From the NCBI GenBank assembly GCA_014804285.1, contig JAAVAA010000029.1, forward strand, positions 1-27,205: a DNA stretch of 27,205 bases, in the 5' to 3' direction. The notes below the pieces were generated by a model, which saw nothing but the letters and a program-made list of their open reading frames with translations, was not told the origin of the DNA and ran no database searches. This document shows, in pieces, positions 15,864 to 24,098 of this stretch. The translations under genes and the position numbers were made by a program. Source of the DNA: Lachnospiraceae bacterium (GTDB lineage: Bacteria; Bacillota; Clostridia; Lachnospirales; Lachnospiraceae). How positions within the stretch are numbered: position 1 is the stretch's first letter; each line of letters starts with the position of its first letter.

Positions 15864-18593
15864 ATGTATGCGAACCGGAATAGGGCGGAAGTATTAAAGC
15901 AGTTTGATACGGACGGACAAACAGGACTCTCATCGGGACAGGCAGATGAGAGAAGACAGAGATATGGGCTTAATAAACTGGAAGAACAGAAGAAAAAAGG
16001 GGTTTTTGTGTTGTTTTTTGAGCAGCTTCAGGATCCCCTTATTTATATTTTAATGGCAGCAATTGCTATTTCCCTTTTTCTGGGAGAGGCGGGCGATGCT
16101 ATGATCATTGCCGCAGTTATACTGCTTAATTCTGTTGTGGGTGTTATACAGGAGGATAAGGCACGTAAGGCAATTGATGCACTTAGGCAGCTTGCAAGTC
16201 CGAAGGCGCTGGTCAGACGTGATGGAAAAGAGATAGAACTGCCAAGTGAACAGATTGTTCCGGGGGATATTGTTCTTTTGGAAGCAGGAAGACAAGTCCC
16301 GGCGGACATGCGTCTTTTGCAGGCAGTCAACTTAAAAATTGAAGAATCGGCGTTGACAGGTGAGTCCGTTCCGGTGGACAAGACCGATACAGAGCCGGAG
16401 GCGGTGGCGCATAGCGTTGGTGATCAGACAAACATGGCGTTTATGTCTACTTCAGTTACTTACGGGCGCGGGGAGGGAATTGTCACTGCAACGGGGATGG
16501 AAACAGAGATTGGAAAAATTGCCGGTATGATAAGCAGTGGTGGAAATGAATTGACGCCGCTTCAGAAGCGCCTTGCTGATCTTGGAAAAATATTGAGTAT
16601 TCTGGCAGTGGGAATCTGTGCATTTTTATTCTTGGTCGCAGTGCTGCAAAAGCGTGATGTTGGAGACATGCTTTTGACAGCAATATCGTTGGCAGTTGCA
16701 GCAGTTCCGGAGGGACTGGCGGCAATCGTGACAATTGTATTGGCGCTTAGTGTTTCCAGAATGGTAAAGGTTGGAACTATTGTGCGAAGACTTCCTTCGG
16801 TGGAAACGCTGGGGGCGGTAAATGTAGTATGTTCTGATAAAACAGGGACATTGACTCAAAATCAGATGACCATTAAGAAATGTTATGTAAACTGTATGAT
16901 GCATGATGCATCGGAGTTGGACAAGGAAGAAGACAGATTGTTTCTGGAAGCATGCACTTTGTGTAATGATGCTTCCGTTGGAGAGAGCCGTCTTGGGGAT
17001 CCCACGGAACTGGCTTTTTTGGATATGACCGAAAAGTATGGATATCATAAAGATAAGTTGGAGAAAGGTTTTCCACGTGTGGATGAAAAGGCGTTTGATT
17101 CTGACAGGAAGAGAATGACTACTGTTCACAAAAGGGGAGCAGAGAGGATTGCCTTCTGTAAGGGAGCGGCGGACGAATTGCTGGATCGTTGTGTGAGCGT
17201 GCGAATACACGGAAAGGAAGTTCCTTTTTCAACCAGAGCCAGGAAGGAAGCAAAGGAAGCATTGGATGAGATGGCAGGAAGCGCTCTGCGGGTGCTGGCA
17301 GTTGCTTCAAAACGTAAAGGAGATCTAACAGATGAAAAAAGTATGACTTTTCTGGGGTTGGTAGGAATGATGGATCCTCCCAGGCAGGAGGCTAAAGGAG
17401 CCGTGGAAAGCTTTCGGGAGGCACATGTGGACACTGTGATGATTACTGGAGATCATGCGGATACGGCATTAGCCATTGCGGAAGAATTAGGAATTGCCAG
17501 AGATAAAAGTGAGTGCATGACGGGCGGTGAACTGGAAGAACTATCTTCGGAAGCGCTTGCCGGACGAGTGGAGAAAGTGAGAGTTTTTGCGCGAGTGTCA
17601 CCGGAACATAAGGTTCGTATTGTAGAAGCCTTTCGGGCAAACGGAAAGATTGTGGCAATGACAGGAGACGGGATTAATGATGCGCCTTCCTTAAAAGCGG
17701 CGGATGTGGGAATTGCAATGGGAAAAAGCGGAACAGATGTGGCAAGAAATGCTGCGGATCTGGTTTTGACAGATGATAATTTTGCAACCATTGAAAAAGC
17801 CATGCGTGAGGGGAGGGGAATTTATGAGAATATTCGGAAAACGATTCTGTTTTTGTTATCTTCTAATTTCGGAGAGATCATCACCATGCTGGCGGCAGTT
17901 TTGGTGGGATTTCCGGCACCTTTAAAAGCAAGTCACATTTTGTGGGTAAATCTGATCACGGATTCGCTTCCCGCATTGGCGCTTGGAATGGACCAGAACG
18001 ATGGAGATGCATTGATGAAGCAGGCACCGCGCAAGAGTACAGACAGCATGTTTTCTCATGGGGGGCTTGCCTGTACTCTATGCTTTGGAATTGTAATAGG
18101 AGTGATCAGTCTGCTGGCGTTTTTGACTGTCCCCTATCAGGAGCTTCTAAGAGAGCAGCTTCCGATTACCATACAGAATCTGGAAAAAATGCTGCGAATG
18201 GAAGCTGTTCTCGCCAAGGCGCAGACCCATGCATTTACGGTGCTGGGAATGAGCCAGCTGGTACATGCAGTGGGGATGCGCGATGTCAATAAGTCTGTAT
18301 TCCGAATGAGACATCTGGATAATCTCTATATGCTTCTGGCGTTGGGAGCTGGTGTTGTGCTTCAGATGCTGGTAACGGAATTTCCATATTTTGTTACGTT
18401 ATTCGGAACCAGCAGATTAAGTCTTAGCGAGTGGGGAATGCTGGGAATATTGTCCTTAACGCCGATAGTGGTGCATGAAATACTGATCCTATCAGAATAT
18501 CTGTCGAAGGGAAGTCCGGCAGGGCTTTTACAAAAGACGGCAGAAAGCAAGGAGCATGAGAATAGCGGCCCCCAGCCAGGAGAAGCTGCGTAA
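15864..18593 (+). CDS. P-type calcium-transporting ATPase (P2A, SERCA/PMR1-like)
   Basis: A 909-residue ion pump that exports Ca2+ at the cost of ATP. It is full length for bacterial P2A pumps. Seen in order: N-terminal actuator entry (TGLSSGQADERRQRYGLNKL), actuator motif LTGESVPV, TM4 with VPEGL (Pro282, Glu283), phosphorylation site DKTGTLT (Asp325), nucleotide domain with FDSDRKRMT and FCKGAADELL, hinge TGDGINDAPSLKAADVGIAM, TM5 SSNFGE, TM6 NLITDSLPALALGMD and further TMs to the end. Glu283, the Asn/Glu of NFGE and the Asn/Asp of NLITD match SERCA Ca2+ ligands, so Ca2+ (perhaps also Mn2+) is favoured over Na+/K+. The ribosome site is folded into a hairpin. The last 66 bases overlap the convergent YtaF/MntP-like gene. 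Confidence 0.92.
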   Translation: MYANRNRAEVLKQFDTDGQTGLSSGQADERRQRYGLNKLEEQKKKGVFVLFFEQLQDPLIYILMAAIAISLFLGEAGDAMIIAAVILLNSVVGVIQEDKARKAIDALRQLASPKALVRRDGKEIELPSEQIVPGDIVLLEAGRQVPADMRLLQAVNLKIEESALTGESVPVDKTDTEPEAVAHSVGDQTNMAFMSTSVTYGRGEGIVTATGMETEIGKIAGMISSGGNELTPLQKRLADLGKILSILAVGICAFLFLVAVLQKRDVGDMLLTAISLAVAAVPEGLAAIVTIVLALSVSRMVKVGTIVRRLPSVETLGAVNVVCSDKTGTLTQNQMTIKKCYVNCMMHDASELDKEEDRLFLEACTLCNDASVGESRLGDPTELAFLDMTEKYGYHKDKLEKGFPRVDEKAFDSDRKRMTTVHKRGAERIAFCKGAADELLDRCVSVRIHGKEVPFSTRARKEAKEALDEMAGSALRVLAVASKRKGDLTDEKSMTFLGLVGMMDPPRQEAKGAVESFREAHVDTVMITGDHADTALAIAEELGIARDKSECMTGGELEELSSEALAGRVEKVRVFARVSPEHKVRIVEAFRANGKIVAMTGDGINDAPSLKAADVGIAMGKSGTDVARNAADLVLTDDNFATIEKAMREGRGIYENIRKTILFLLSSNFGEIITMLAAVLVGFPAPLKASHILWVNLITDSLPALALGMDQNDGDALMKQAPRKSTDSMFSHGGLACTLCFGIVIGVISLLAFLTVPYQELLREQLPITIQNLEKMLRMEAVLAKAQTHAFTVLGMSQLVHAVGMRDVNKSVFRMRHLDNLYMLLALGAGVVLQMLVTEFPYFVTLFGTSRLSLSEWGMLGILSLTPIVVHEILILSEYLSKGSPAGLLQKTAESKEHENSGPQPGEAA

Positions 18594-19106
18594 TCCTTTT
18601 TGGGAAAGCAGTTTTCCCGTGAAAAGTCCAAGGCGGATAGAGAGCAGATGGATCAGTGTGGTTATGAGTAGGAGCAGACAGGGATTTATATTTAGGGTTC
18701 CTGTGCACAAACCGGCGGATATGTTGTCTACGGATAAAGCCATGCCAAGCAGTGCTGCTTCCTTTTTGGACAGGATGGACGGGGAGGCGTAATTGATCTT
18801 TTGAGAGATCTTGTCGGTAGTAAGTCCTGAATTTCCTTTATGAAGCCATGGAATCGTGTCATAAAGTTTGTATAAGGATAAAAGAAAAAGAACCGTGAAG
18901 GATACAATTTTCGTAAGGCCTGCCGGAAGGAACAACAGGAGAAAATCTCCGGCATACAGGGAAAGAGTAAGCATACATCCTGACAGGAATGCAACGGTGA
19001 GGACAGAGGAAAAGGGTACCCGGACGTCATCCATGCCATAAGACAGTCCGGCAGTGAATGCGTCCATGGACAATACAATGATTAATATAAGTAATAGATA
19101 AAACAT
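18528..19106 (-). CDS. MntP/YtaF-family membrane protein
   Basis: 192 residues with about six hydrophobic helices. Two related motifs, LSMDAFTAGLSYG near the start and ALSVDNISAGL in the middle, each with a conserved Asp in a helix, are the hallmark of the internally duplicated MntP/YtaF family. MntP exports Mn2+ in enterobacteria; YtaF is the sporulation-associated relative in Bacillus. The polar central loop and the Clostridia context favour the YtaF side, but this is not certain. ATG 19106 follows AAGG at a reasonable distance. The gene converges with and overlaps the Ca2+ ATPase by 66 bases, so two cation transport proteins are arranged tail to tail. Confidence 0.8.
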   Translation of the reverse strand: MFYLLLILIIVLSMDAFTAGLSYGMDDVRVPFSSVLTVAFLSGCMLTLSLYAGDFLLLFLPAGLTKIVSFTVLFLLSLYKLYDTIPWLHKGNSGLTTDKISQKINYASPSILSKKEAALLGMALSVDNISAGLCTGTLNINPCLLLLITTLIHLLSIRLGLFTGKLLSQKGLRSFSWLGAAILMLLAFCRLL

Positions 19107-19125
19107 AATGCGCTGCCTTATTTAT

Positions 19126-19155
19126 TTGCTATATCATATTCGGCTATGGTATAAT
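19126..19155 (+). promoter_or_regulatory. Extended -10 promoter for the SDR-fragment/RNase/thyA operon
   Basis: TTGCTA (19126-19131), 18-base spacer, TGG then a perfect TATAAT (19150-19155). It lies 58 bases before the ATG at 19213, in the gap to the divergent YtaF-like gene. Confidence 0.6.
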
Positions 19156-19212
19156 TTGACTACGAGAAAAGATGTTTTTTGTCGGTAAGAGAAGAAAGGT
19201 GTAAAATTTATC

Positions 19213-19488
19213 ATGAGAGATACGAAAGTGTGTATCCTTGTTGGTATGACAGGATCAAAAGAGTATTCTCTGTTGGAAAAGTACGCCGGACAGGGATGTG
19301 GGATTGCAATTATGGACAGAAACAAGGAATTGGGAAGAAAAATCAAGGCGGAACTGGAAAGAATCTATCATATTAAAGTGTTCTTTTTTCATGGAGATAT
19401 GAACGATGAGGAGGATAGGGATATTTTTTTTACAGCAGTAAATGAGATATACGGAAATACAAACTATATCATTTGTAATAATAACTGA
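19213..19488 (+). CDS. Small Rossmann-like protein, N-terminal half of an SDR
   Basis: 91 residues. It resembles the first half of a short-chain dehydrogenase/reductase: strand-turn VCILVGMTGSKEYSLLEKYA in place of the Gly-rich TGxxxGIG, then GCGIAIMDRNKELGRKIKAE, FFFHGDMNDEEDRDIFFTAV and a final IICNNN at the position of the NNAG motif. The Tyr-Lys catalytic half is absent and the frame stops cleanly. It may be a decayed gene or a small nucleotide-binding protein. GAAAGG lies ~13 bases upstream. The gap to the MBL gene is 14 bases, so it is the first gene of that operon. Confidence 0.6.
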   Translation: MRDTKVCILVGMTGSKEYSLLEKYAGQGCGIAIMDRNKELGRKIKAELERIYHIKVFFFHGDMNDEEDRDIFFTAVNEIYGNTNYIICNNN

Positions 19489-19502
19489 ATGGAGGCGAAA
19501 GG

Positions 19503-21104
19503 ATGAAACTGATATTTATTGGGGCGGCACATGAAGTTACGGGAAGTTGTCATTATTTAAATGCATGTGGAAAGCATATATTGGTAGATTATGGAATGGA
19601 ACAGGGAGTCAATGTGTTTGAGAACTGTGAACTCCCGGTTCAGGAGTCGTGTATTGATTATGTACTGCTCACCCACGCGCATATTGATCATTCAGGTATG
19701 ATTCCTCAGCTGGTGGCGAGAGGATTTCGGGGACAGATTATGACGACAGAAGCAACTGCCGATCTATGCAGTATCATGCTTCGTGACTGCGCTCATATTC
19801 AGATGCAGGAAGCCGAGTGGAAGAACCGGAAGTCCAAAAGAAGTTCCGGTGAGGCGCAAAGTGAGCCTTTGTATACTATGGAGGATGCAGACGGCGCTAT
19901 CAGACGTCTGGTTCCGTGTGCTTATGGACAGGAAATTGAACTGTGTGAGGGTATCAGAATCCGTTTTACAGATGTAGGACATCTTCTAGGGTCAGCCAGT
20001 ATTGAGGTATGGGTGACAGAAGAAGATACCACGCGGAAAATTGTTTTTTCCGGAGATATCGGCAACAAAAATCAACCGCTTATCAAGAATCCGGCGCTGA
20101 CAGAATCAGCAGATTATGTGGTGATGGAATCCACTTACGGCGACAGGTTCCACTCTGCGGAAAGACCGGATTATGTGGGCGAACTGACTCAAATTCTAAA
20201 GGAGACTTTTGACAGAGGCGGAAATGTGGTCATTCCATCCTTTGCAGTTGGAAGAACACAGGAAATCTTATATTTCTTACGAAAAATCAAAGTGGAGGGT
20301 CTGGTAAAAGGGCATGAAGATTTTCCTGTTTACGTGGACAGCCCCCTTGCAGTGGAGGCGACCGGTATTTTCCACAAAAATGAGATGCAGTGCTTTGATG
20401 AAGAGGCGATGGATCTGGTGCGGGCAGGAATCAATCCCATTGCTTTTCCGGGGCTTCGACTTACAGTCACCAGTGATGAGTCCAAAGGGATTAATTTTGA
20501 AAATACGCCCAAAGTAATTATATCCGCTTCCGGTATGTGTGAGGCGGGAAGAATCCGTCATCACTTAAAGCATAATCTTTGGAGAGAGGAATGTACGATC
20601 CTGTTTGTAGGGTATCAGGCAGTAGGAACCCTGGGACGTATGCTGATCGAAGGAGTTGATGAAGTCAAGCTCTTTGGGGAAACGATTGGTGTGCGGGCTT
20701 CTATCCGGACGTTGATCGGAATGTCAGGGCATGCGGATAAAGAAGGTCTGATTGAGTGGATTGAAGGCTTTTCGGAAAAGCCCCGCCGTGTTTTTGTGGT
20801 ACATGGAGAGGATGCTGTCTGCAAATCCTTTGTGGAATGCCTTAAGGTAGAGCATGGTATCAAGTCTTATGCGCCTTACAGTGGAACGGTATTTAATCTT
20901 CTTACGGATAAATTGGAATATGAAGGGGTTCCGATTCCTGTTAAAAAGAAAGTCAGGACAGTATCGGATGTATTCACCCGTCTGTTGGCAGCAGGGCAGA
21001 GACTGCTTGCAGTCATTCATAAGAACGAAGGAGGAGCAAACAAGGATCTTGCCAAATTTGCGGATCAGATTACTGCTCTTTGTGATAAATGGGATATTAA
21101 GTAA
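19503..21104 (+). CDS. MBL-fold beta-CASP ribonuclease (CPSF-like)
   Basis: A 533-residue two-zinc nuclease that probably processes or degrades RNA in the cytosol. The N-terminal metallo-beta-lactamase fold has H58-x-H60-x-D62-H63 (HAHIDHSG), then FTDVGHLLGS and GDIGN. The beta-CASP insert spans about 210-370 (VVIPSFAVGRTQEILYFL; PVYVDSPLA). The RNA-specificity region has SASGMCEAGRIRHHLKHNLW, GTLGRML and SGHADKEGL. The layout and length fit the CPSF73/TTHA0252-like branch (RMMBL domain) rather than RNase J. Residues ~475-533 add a short helical tail. The ribosome site GGAGG precedes ATG 19503. thyA starts 16 bases after the stop. Confidence 0.88.
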   Translation: MKLIFIGAAHEVTGSCHYLNACGKHILVDYGMEQGVNVFENCELPVQESCIDYVLLTHAHIDHSGMIPQLVARGFRGQIMTTEATADLCSIMLRDCAHIQMQEAEWKNRKSKRSSGEAQSEPLYTMEDADGAIRRLVPCAYGQEIELCEGIRIRFTDVGHLLGSASIEVWVTEEDTTRKIVFSGDIGNKNQPLIKNPALTESADYVVMESTYGDRFHSAERPDYVGELTQILKETFDRGGNVVIPSFAVGRTQEILYFLRKIKVEGLVKGHEDFPVYVDSPLAVEATGIFHKNEMQCFDEEAMDLVRAGINPIAFPGLRLTVTSDESKGINFENTPKVIISASGMCEAGRIRHHLKHNLWREECTILFVGYQAVGTLGRMLIEGVDEVKLFGETIGVRASIRTLIGMSGHADKEGLIEWIEGFSEKPRRVFVVHGEDAVCKSFVECLKVEHGIKSYAPYSGTVFNLLTDKLEYEGVPIPVKKKVRTVSDVFTRLLAAGQRLLAVIHKNEGGANKDLAKFADQITALCDKWDIK

Positions 21105-21120
21105 AAATAAGGAGAAAAGG

Positions 21121-21969
21121 ATGAGTTTAGCAGATGATATTTTTATCCGGATGTGCAGGGATATTCTGGAAAACGGGACAAGTACAGAAGGGGAAAAGGT
21201 GCGCCCCCACTGGGAGGACGGGACTAAGGCATACACGATCAAGAAGTTCGGCGTGGTGAATCGGTATGATCTGTCCAAAGAATTTCCTATTCTTACACTT
21301 CGTAAAACAGCACTGAAAAGCGCAACAGATGAGATTCTGTGGATCTGGCAGCAGAAGTCCAATAATATCAAAGATCTTCACAGCCACATCTGGGATGAAT
21401 GGGCGGATGAGGATGGATCGATCGGCAAAGCCTACGGATATCAGTTAGGAGTAAAGCATCAGTATAAGGAAGGGATGATGGATCAGGTGGATCGTGTGAT
21501 CTATGATCTGAAGAATAATCCTTTCAGCAGACGGATCATGACGAATATTTATGTACATCAGGATCTTCATGAGATGAATCTGTATCCCTGTGCATACAGC
21601 ATGACCTTCAACGTTACCCAGAAAAAGGGGGAGGAAAAGCTTGTCTTAAATGCTGTTTTAAATCAGAGGTCCCAGGACGTTTTGGCGGCAAACAACTGGA
21701 ATGTGGTTCAGTATGCGGTTCTGGTACATATGCTGGCACAGGTTTGCGATATGCAGCCGGGAGAACTGGTGCATGTGATTGCAGATGCACATATTTATGA
21801 CCGTCATGTGCCTATTATAGAAGAGCTTATAGGGAGGACACCTTATCCGGCACCGAAATTCTGGCTGAATCCCGAAATTAAGGATTTTTATCAATTCACC
21901 AGAAATGATGTGCGGGTTGAGGATTATGTGACGGGAGAACAAATTGCGAATATACCTATTGCTATTTGA
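21121..21969 (+). CDS. thyA: Thymidylate synthase
   Basis: 282 residues, normal length for ThyA. It methylates dUMP to dTMP using methylene-tetrahydrofolate, yielding dihydrofolate. The catalytic Cys157 is in LYPCAYSMTF; LNQRSQDVLAANNWNVVQY carries the dUMP-phosphate Arg and the Asn that selects uracil; HIYDRHV is the conserved His/Tyr motif. The frame is open far upstream into the RNase gene, but ATG 21121 has AGGAGAAAAGG directly before it and gives the normal N-terminus. It is followed by dihydrofolate reductase, which recycles the dihydrofolate it makes: a classic pairing. Confidence 0.95.
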   Translation: MSLADDIFIRMCRDILENGTSTEGEKVRPHWEDGTKAYTIKKFGVVNRYDLSKEFPILTLRKTALKSATDEILWIWQQKSNNIKDLHSHIWDEWADEDGSIGKAYGYQLGVKHQYKEGMMDQVDRVIYDLKNNPFSRRIMTNIYVHQDLHEMNLYPCAYSMTFNVTQKKGEEKLVLNAVLNQRSQDVLAANNWNVVQYAVLVHMLAQVCDMQPGELVHVIADAHIYDRHVPIIEELIGRTPYPAPKFWLNPEIKDFYQFTRNDVRVEDYVTGEQIANIPIAI

Positions 21970-22033
21970 AATTTATGAAATTTTTTGAAATAAGAACAAG
22001 GCCGATTAAGAGACGTAAGGAGACGAGAAACAT

Positions 22034-22525
22034 ATGAATTTAATTGTGGCAGTAGATGAAAACTGGGCAATTGGAAATAAAAACGAGTTATTGATCAGCA
22101 TTCCGGCGGATCATAAGTTCTTCAGACAGGAGACAACCGGGAAGGTAGTAATTCTTGGAAGAAAGACTCTTGAGACCTTTCCTCAGGGACTTCCCCTTAA
22201 AAACCGTACAAACATTATTATGTCAACCAATAAGGACTATCGGGTGAAAGATGCGGTGGTAGTTCATGATCTGGCTGAATTGCTTTCTCAGATCGAAAAA
22301 TATAATACAGAGGATGTATATGTGGTGGGAGGAGAAAGCGTATACCGTTTGTTACTCCCATATTGCGACGTTGCGCATGTGACAAAGATCGATCATGCTT
22401 ATGAGGCGGATGCCTATTTCCCTGATCTGGATGCCATGCCGGAGTGGAAGATCACAGCGGACAGTGAGGAACAGACCTATTTTGATATTACCTATCATTT
22501 CCTGAAATACGAGCGTGTAAAGTAA
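22034..22525 (+). CDS. folA: Dihydrofolate reductase
   Basis: 163 residues, standard size. It reduces dihydrofolate to tetrahydrofolate with NADPH. Seen: MNLIVAVDENWAIGNKNEL start, substrate-binding Asp in IPADHKFFR, NADPH motif VILGRKTLETFP, NIIMSTN, and VYVVGGESVYRLLLPYCD, ending ITYHFLKYERV. ATG 22034 has AAGGAGA about 11 bases upstream. It lies 64 bases after thyA and presumably shares its transcript. No residue points to obvious trimethoprim resistance, but that cannot be judged by eye. Confidence 0.94.
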   Translation: MNLIVAVDENWAIGNKNELLISIPADHKFFRQETTGKVVILGRKTLETFPQGLPLKNRTNIIMSTNKDYRVKDAVVVHDLAELLSQIEKYNTEDVYVVGGESVYRLLLPYCDVAHVTKIDHAYEADAYFPDLDAMPEWKITADSEEQTYFDITYHFLKYERVK

Positions 22526-22574
22526 CATAGGTCAGTGAATAGGAAAATATGCGAAAAGAAAGGACAAGATAACG

Positions 22575-23972
22575 ATGAGGAAGTACAGATGGAAGGTAAT
22601 GCCAATAATTTTGGCAGCAGCTATGGTGCTTGGAGGATGCGGTGCCGCGGAAAACGGTGCGGAACAGGCAGAGGCAGTAGCACCGCAGGCGGACGAAGCG
22701 TTGGATGAGGATAATGATATGGATGAGAATTTAAATGTACAGACAAATGAAGAAGAAAAAGAGGTAGAACAGGTTCCGGAGGAGACAGAACAGGTATCCG
22801 AGGAAGAGACAGAGGAGACATCGGACAAAGAGCAGGAACTGGAAAGCGGAATTACTGTTCCGCAGGTGGAAATTGCATCGGATAATATTCCGGACACGGA
22901 AGCGATGGAATTTGTAAAGAGCATGAAGGCGGGATGGAATCTTGGAAATACAATGGATGCATTTAATGGAAATGGTAATGCAGGACTTTCATCGGAGCAA
23001 TGCTGGGGAAATCCGGCGACCACGAAAGAAATGGTCACGGAGTTGAAGAATGCAGGATTTGAAACGCTCCGTATACCTGTGACCTGGCATAATCATTTGG
23101 AGAAGGAAGAGGGAAGCGATGCGTTCACCATCAGCAGCGAATGGCTGGATCGGGTTCAGGAAATAGTAGATTATGCATATGACAATGAAATGTATATTAT
23201 TTTGAATATCCATCATGACACTGATGTGGAATTTTATTATCCGGACAGTGATCACTATGACCAGTCGGAAAACTACATCCGGACGATATGGGAAATCGTG
23301 GCGGAAAAATTTAAGGATTATGATCAGCATTTAATCTTTGAAAGTATGAATGAGCCCAGACTGGTTGGCAACAGCTATGAGTGGAATTTTCAGAGTTCAT
23401 CGATAGAATGTAAAGATAGCGCAGACTGTATTAACAAATTGAACCAGGTGTTTGTTGATGTGGTGAGAGCCAGCGGAGGAAACAATGCAGAGAGGTATTT
23501 GATGGTGCCCGGTTATTCAGCTTCTCTTGCAGGTGTGACTACGGATTTGTTTGTATTGCCGGCGGACAGCGCGGAGAATAAACTGATCGTATCTACACAT
23601 GCTTATACACCGTATAATTTTGCGCTTCAGGCTCCGACAGAGGGTGGTTCTACAGACAGCTTCCCGGCGGAAGGCGGACAGGGAAGAAAGGATATCGATT
23701 ATTTGGTCGACAGTTTATACCAAAAATTCGTATCGCAGGGAATTCCGGTAGTCATGGGAGAGTATGGAGCCAGAGATAAGAATAATAATCTGCAGGATCG
23801 TGTGAACTTTTATGCATATTATGTGGCAGCAGCAAGGGCAAAGGGGATCACCTGCTGTGTTTGGGATAACGGCGCTTTTGCAGGGAATGGAGAGCTGTTT
23901 GGATTAATGGATCGTCGAAAATGTGAGTGGGCATATCCGGAAGTGGTGAAAGCAATTATGACATATGCTTAA
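22575..23972 (+). CDS. GH5-family cellulase-like lipoprotein
   Basis: 465 residues. A lipoprotein signal peptide (MRKYRWKVMPIILAAAMVLG, then GC with a lipobox LGGC, Cys22) is followed by a very acidic ~80-residue linker and a glycoside hydrolase family 5 catalytic domain (about 108-460). Motifs: SMKAGWNLGNTMDA, LRIPVTWHNH, YIILNIHHDT, general acid Glu in ESMNEPR, STHAYTPYNF and nucleophile Glu in VMGEYGARD, then a conserved Trp (CVWDNGAF). The likely role is cutting beta-1,4-glucan or a related polymer at the outer face of the membrane. No carbohydrate-binding module or dockerin is seen. It lies 49 bases after folA; the functional link to that gene is unclear. Confidence 0.9.
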   Translation: MRKYRWKVMPIILAAAMVLGGCGAAENGAEQAEAVAPQADEALDEDNDMDENLNVQTNEEEKEVEQVPEETEQVSEEETEETSDKEQELESGITVPQVEIASDNIPDTEAMEFVKSMKAGWNLGNTMDAFNGNGNAGLSSEQCWGNPATTKEMVTELKNAGFETLRIPVTWHNHLEKEEGSDAFTISSEWLDRVQEIVDYAYDNEMYIILNIHHDTDVEFYYPDSDHYDQSENYIRTIWEIVAEKFKDYDQHLIFESMNEPRLVGNSYEWNFQSSSIECKDSADCINKLNQVFVDVVRASGGNNAERYLMVPGYSASLAGVTTDLFVLPADSAENKLIVSTHAYTPYNFALQAPTEGGSTDSFPAEGGQGRKDIDYLVDSLYQKFVSQGIPVVMGEYGARDKNNNLQDRVNFYAYYVAAARAKGITCCVWDNGAFAGNGELFGLMDRRKCEWAYPEVVKAIMTYA

Positions 23973-24017
23973 GCGATTATGTGAAATGCTCAAAGCAATC
24001 ATGGAGTATATTTAGAA

Positions 24018-24046
24018 TTGTTGACTTTTCAAAGGAAAAGTATAAT
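24018..24046 (+). promoter_or_regulatory. Promoter of ilvE
   Basis: TTGTTG (24018-24023), 17-base spacer, TATAAT (24041-24046); an overlapping TTGACT at 24021 is an alternative -35. It lies 52 bases before the ilvE ATG. No attenuator or T-box-like structure is seen in the short leader. Confidence 0.6.
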
Positions 24047-24098
24047 AATGAAAATGTCTTAGATAGGAATGATATAACAGAAGAGGGAGTGCAGAGTG

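Noticed and set aside
16626..17210. 194-codon frame on the - strand inside the calcium ATPase
   Set aside because: It lies fully within conserved ATPase motifs and has no independent support.
20854..21120. Upstream extension of the thyA reading frame into the RNase gene
   Set aside because: The extra 89 residues match nothing in thymidylate synthases, overlap the RNase in another frame, and ATG 21121 has a strong ribosome site and a normal N-terminus.
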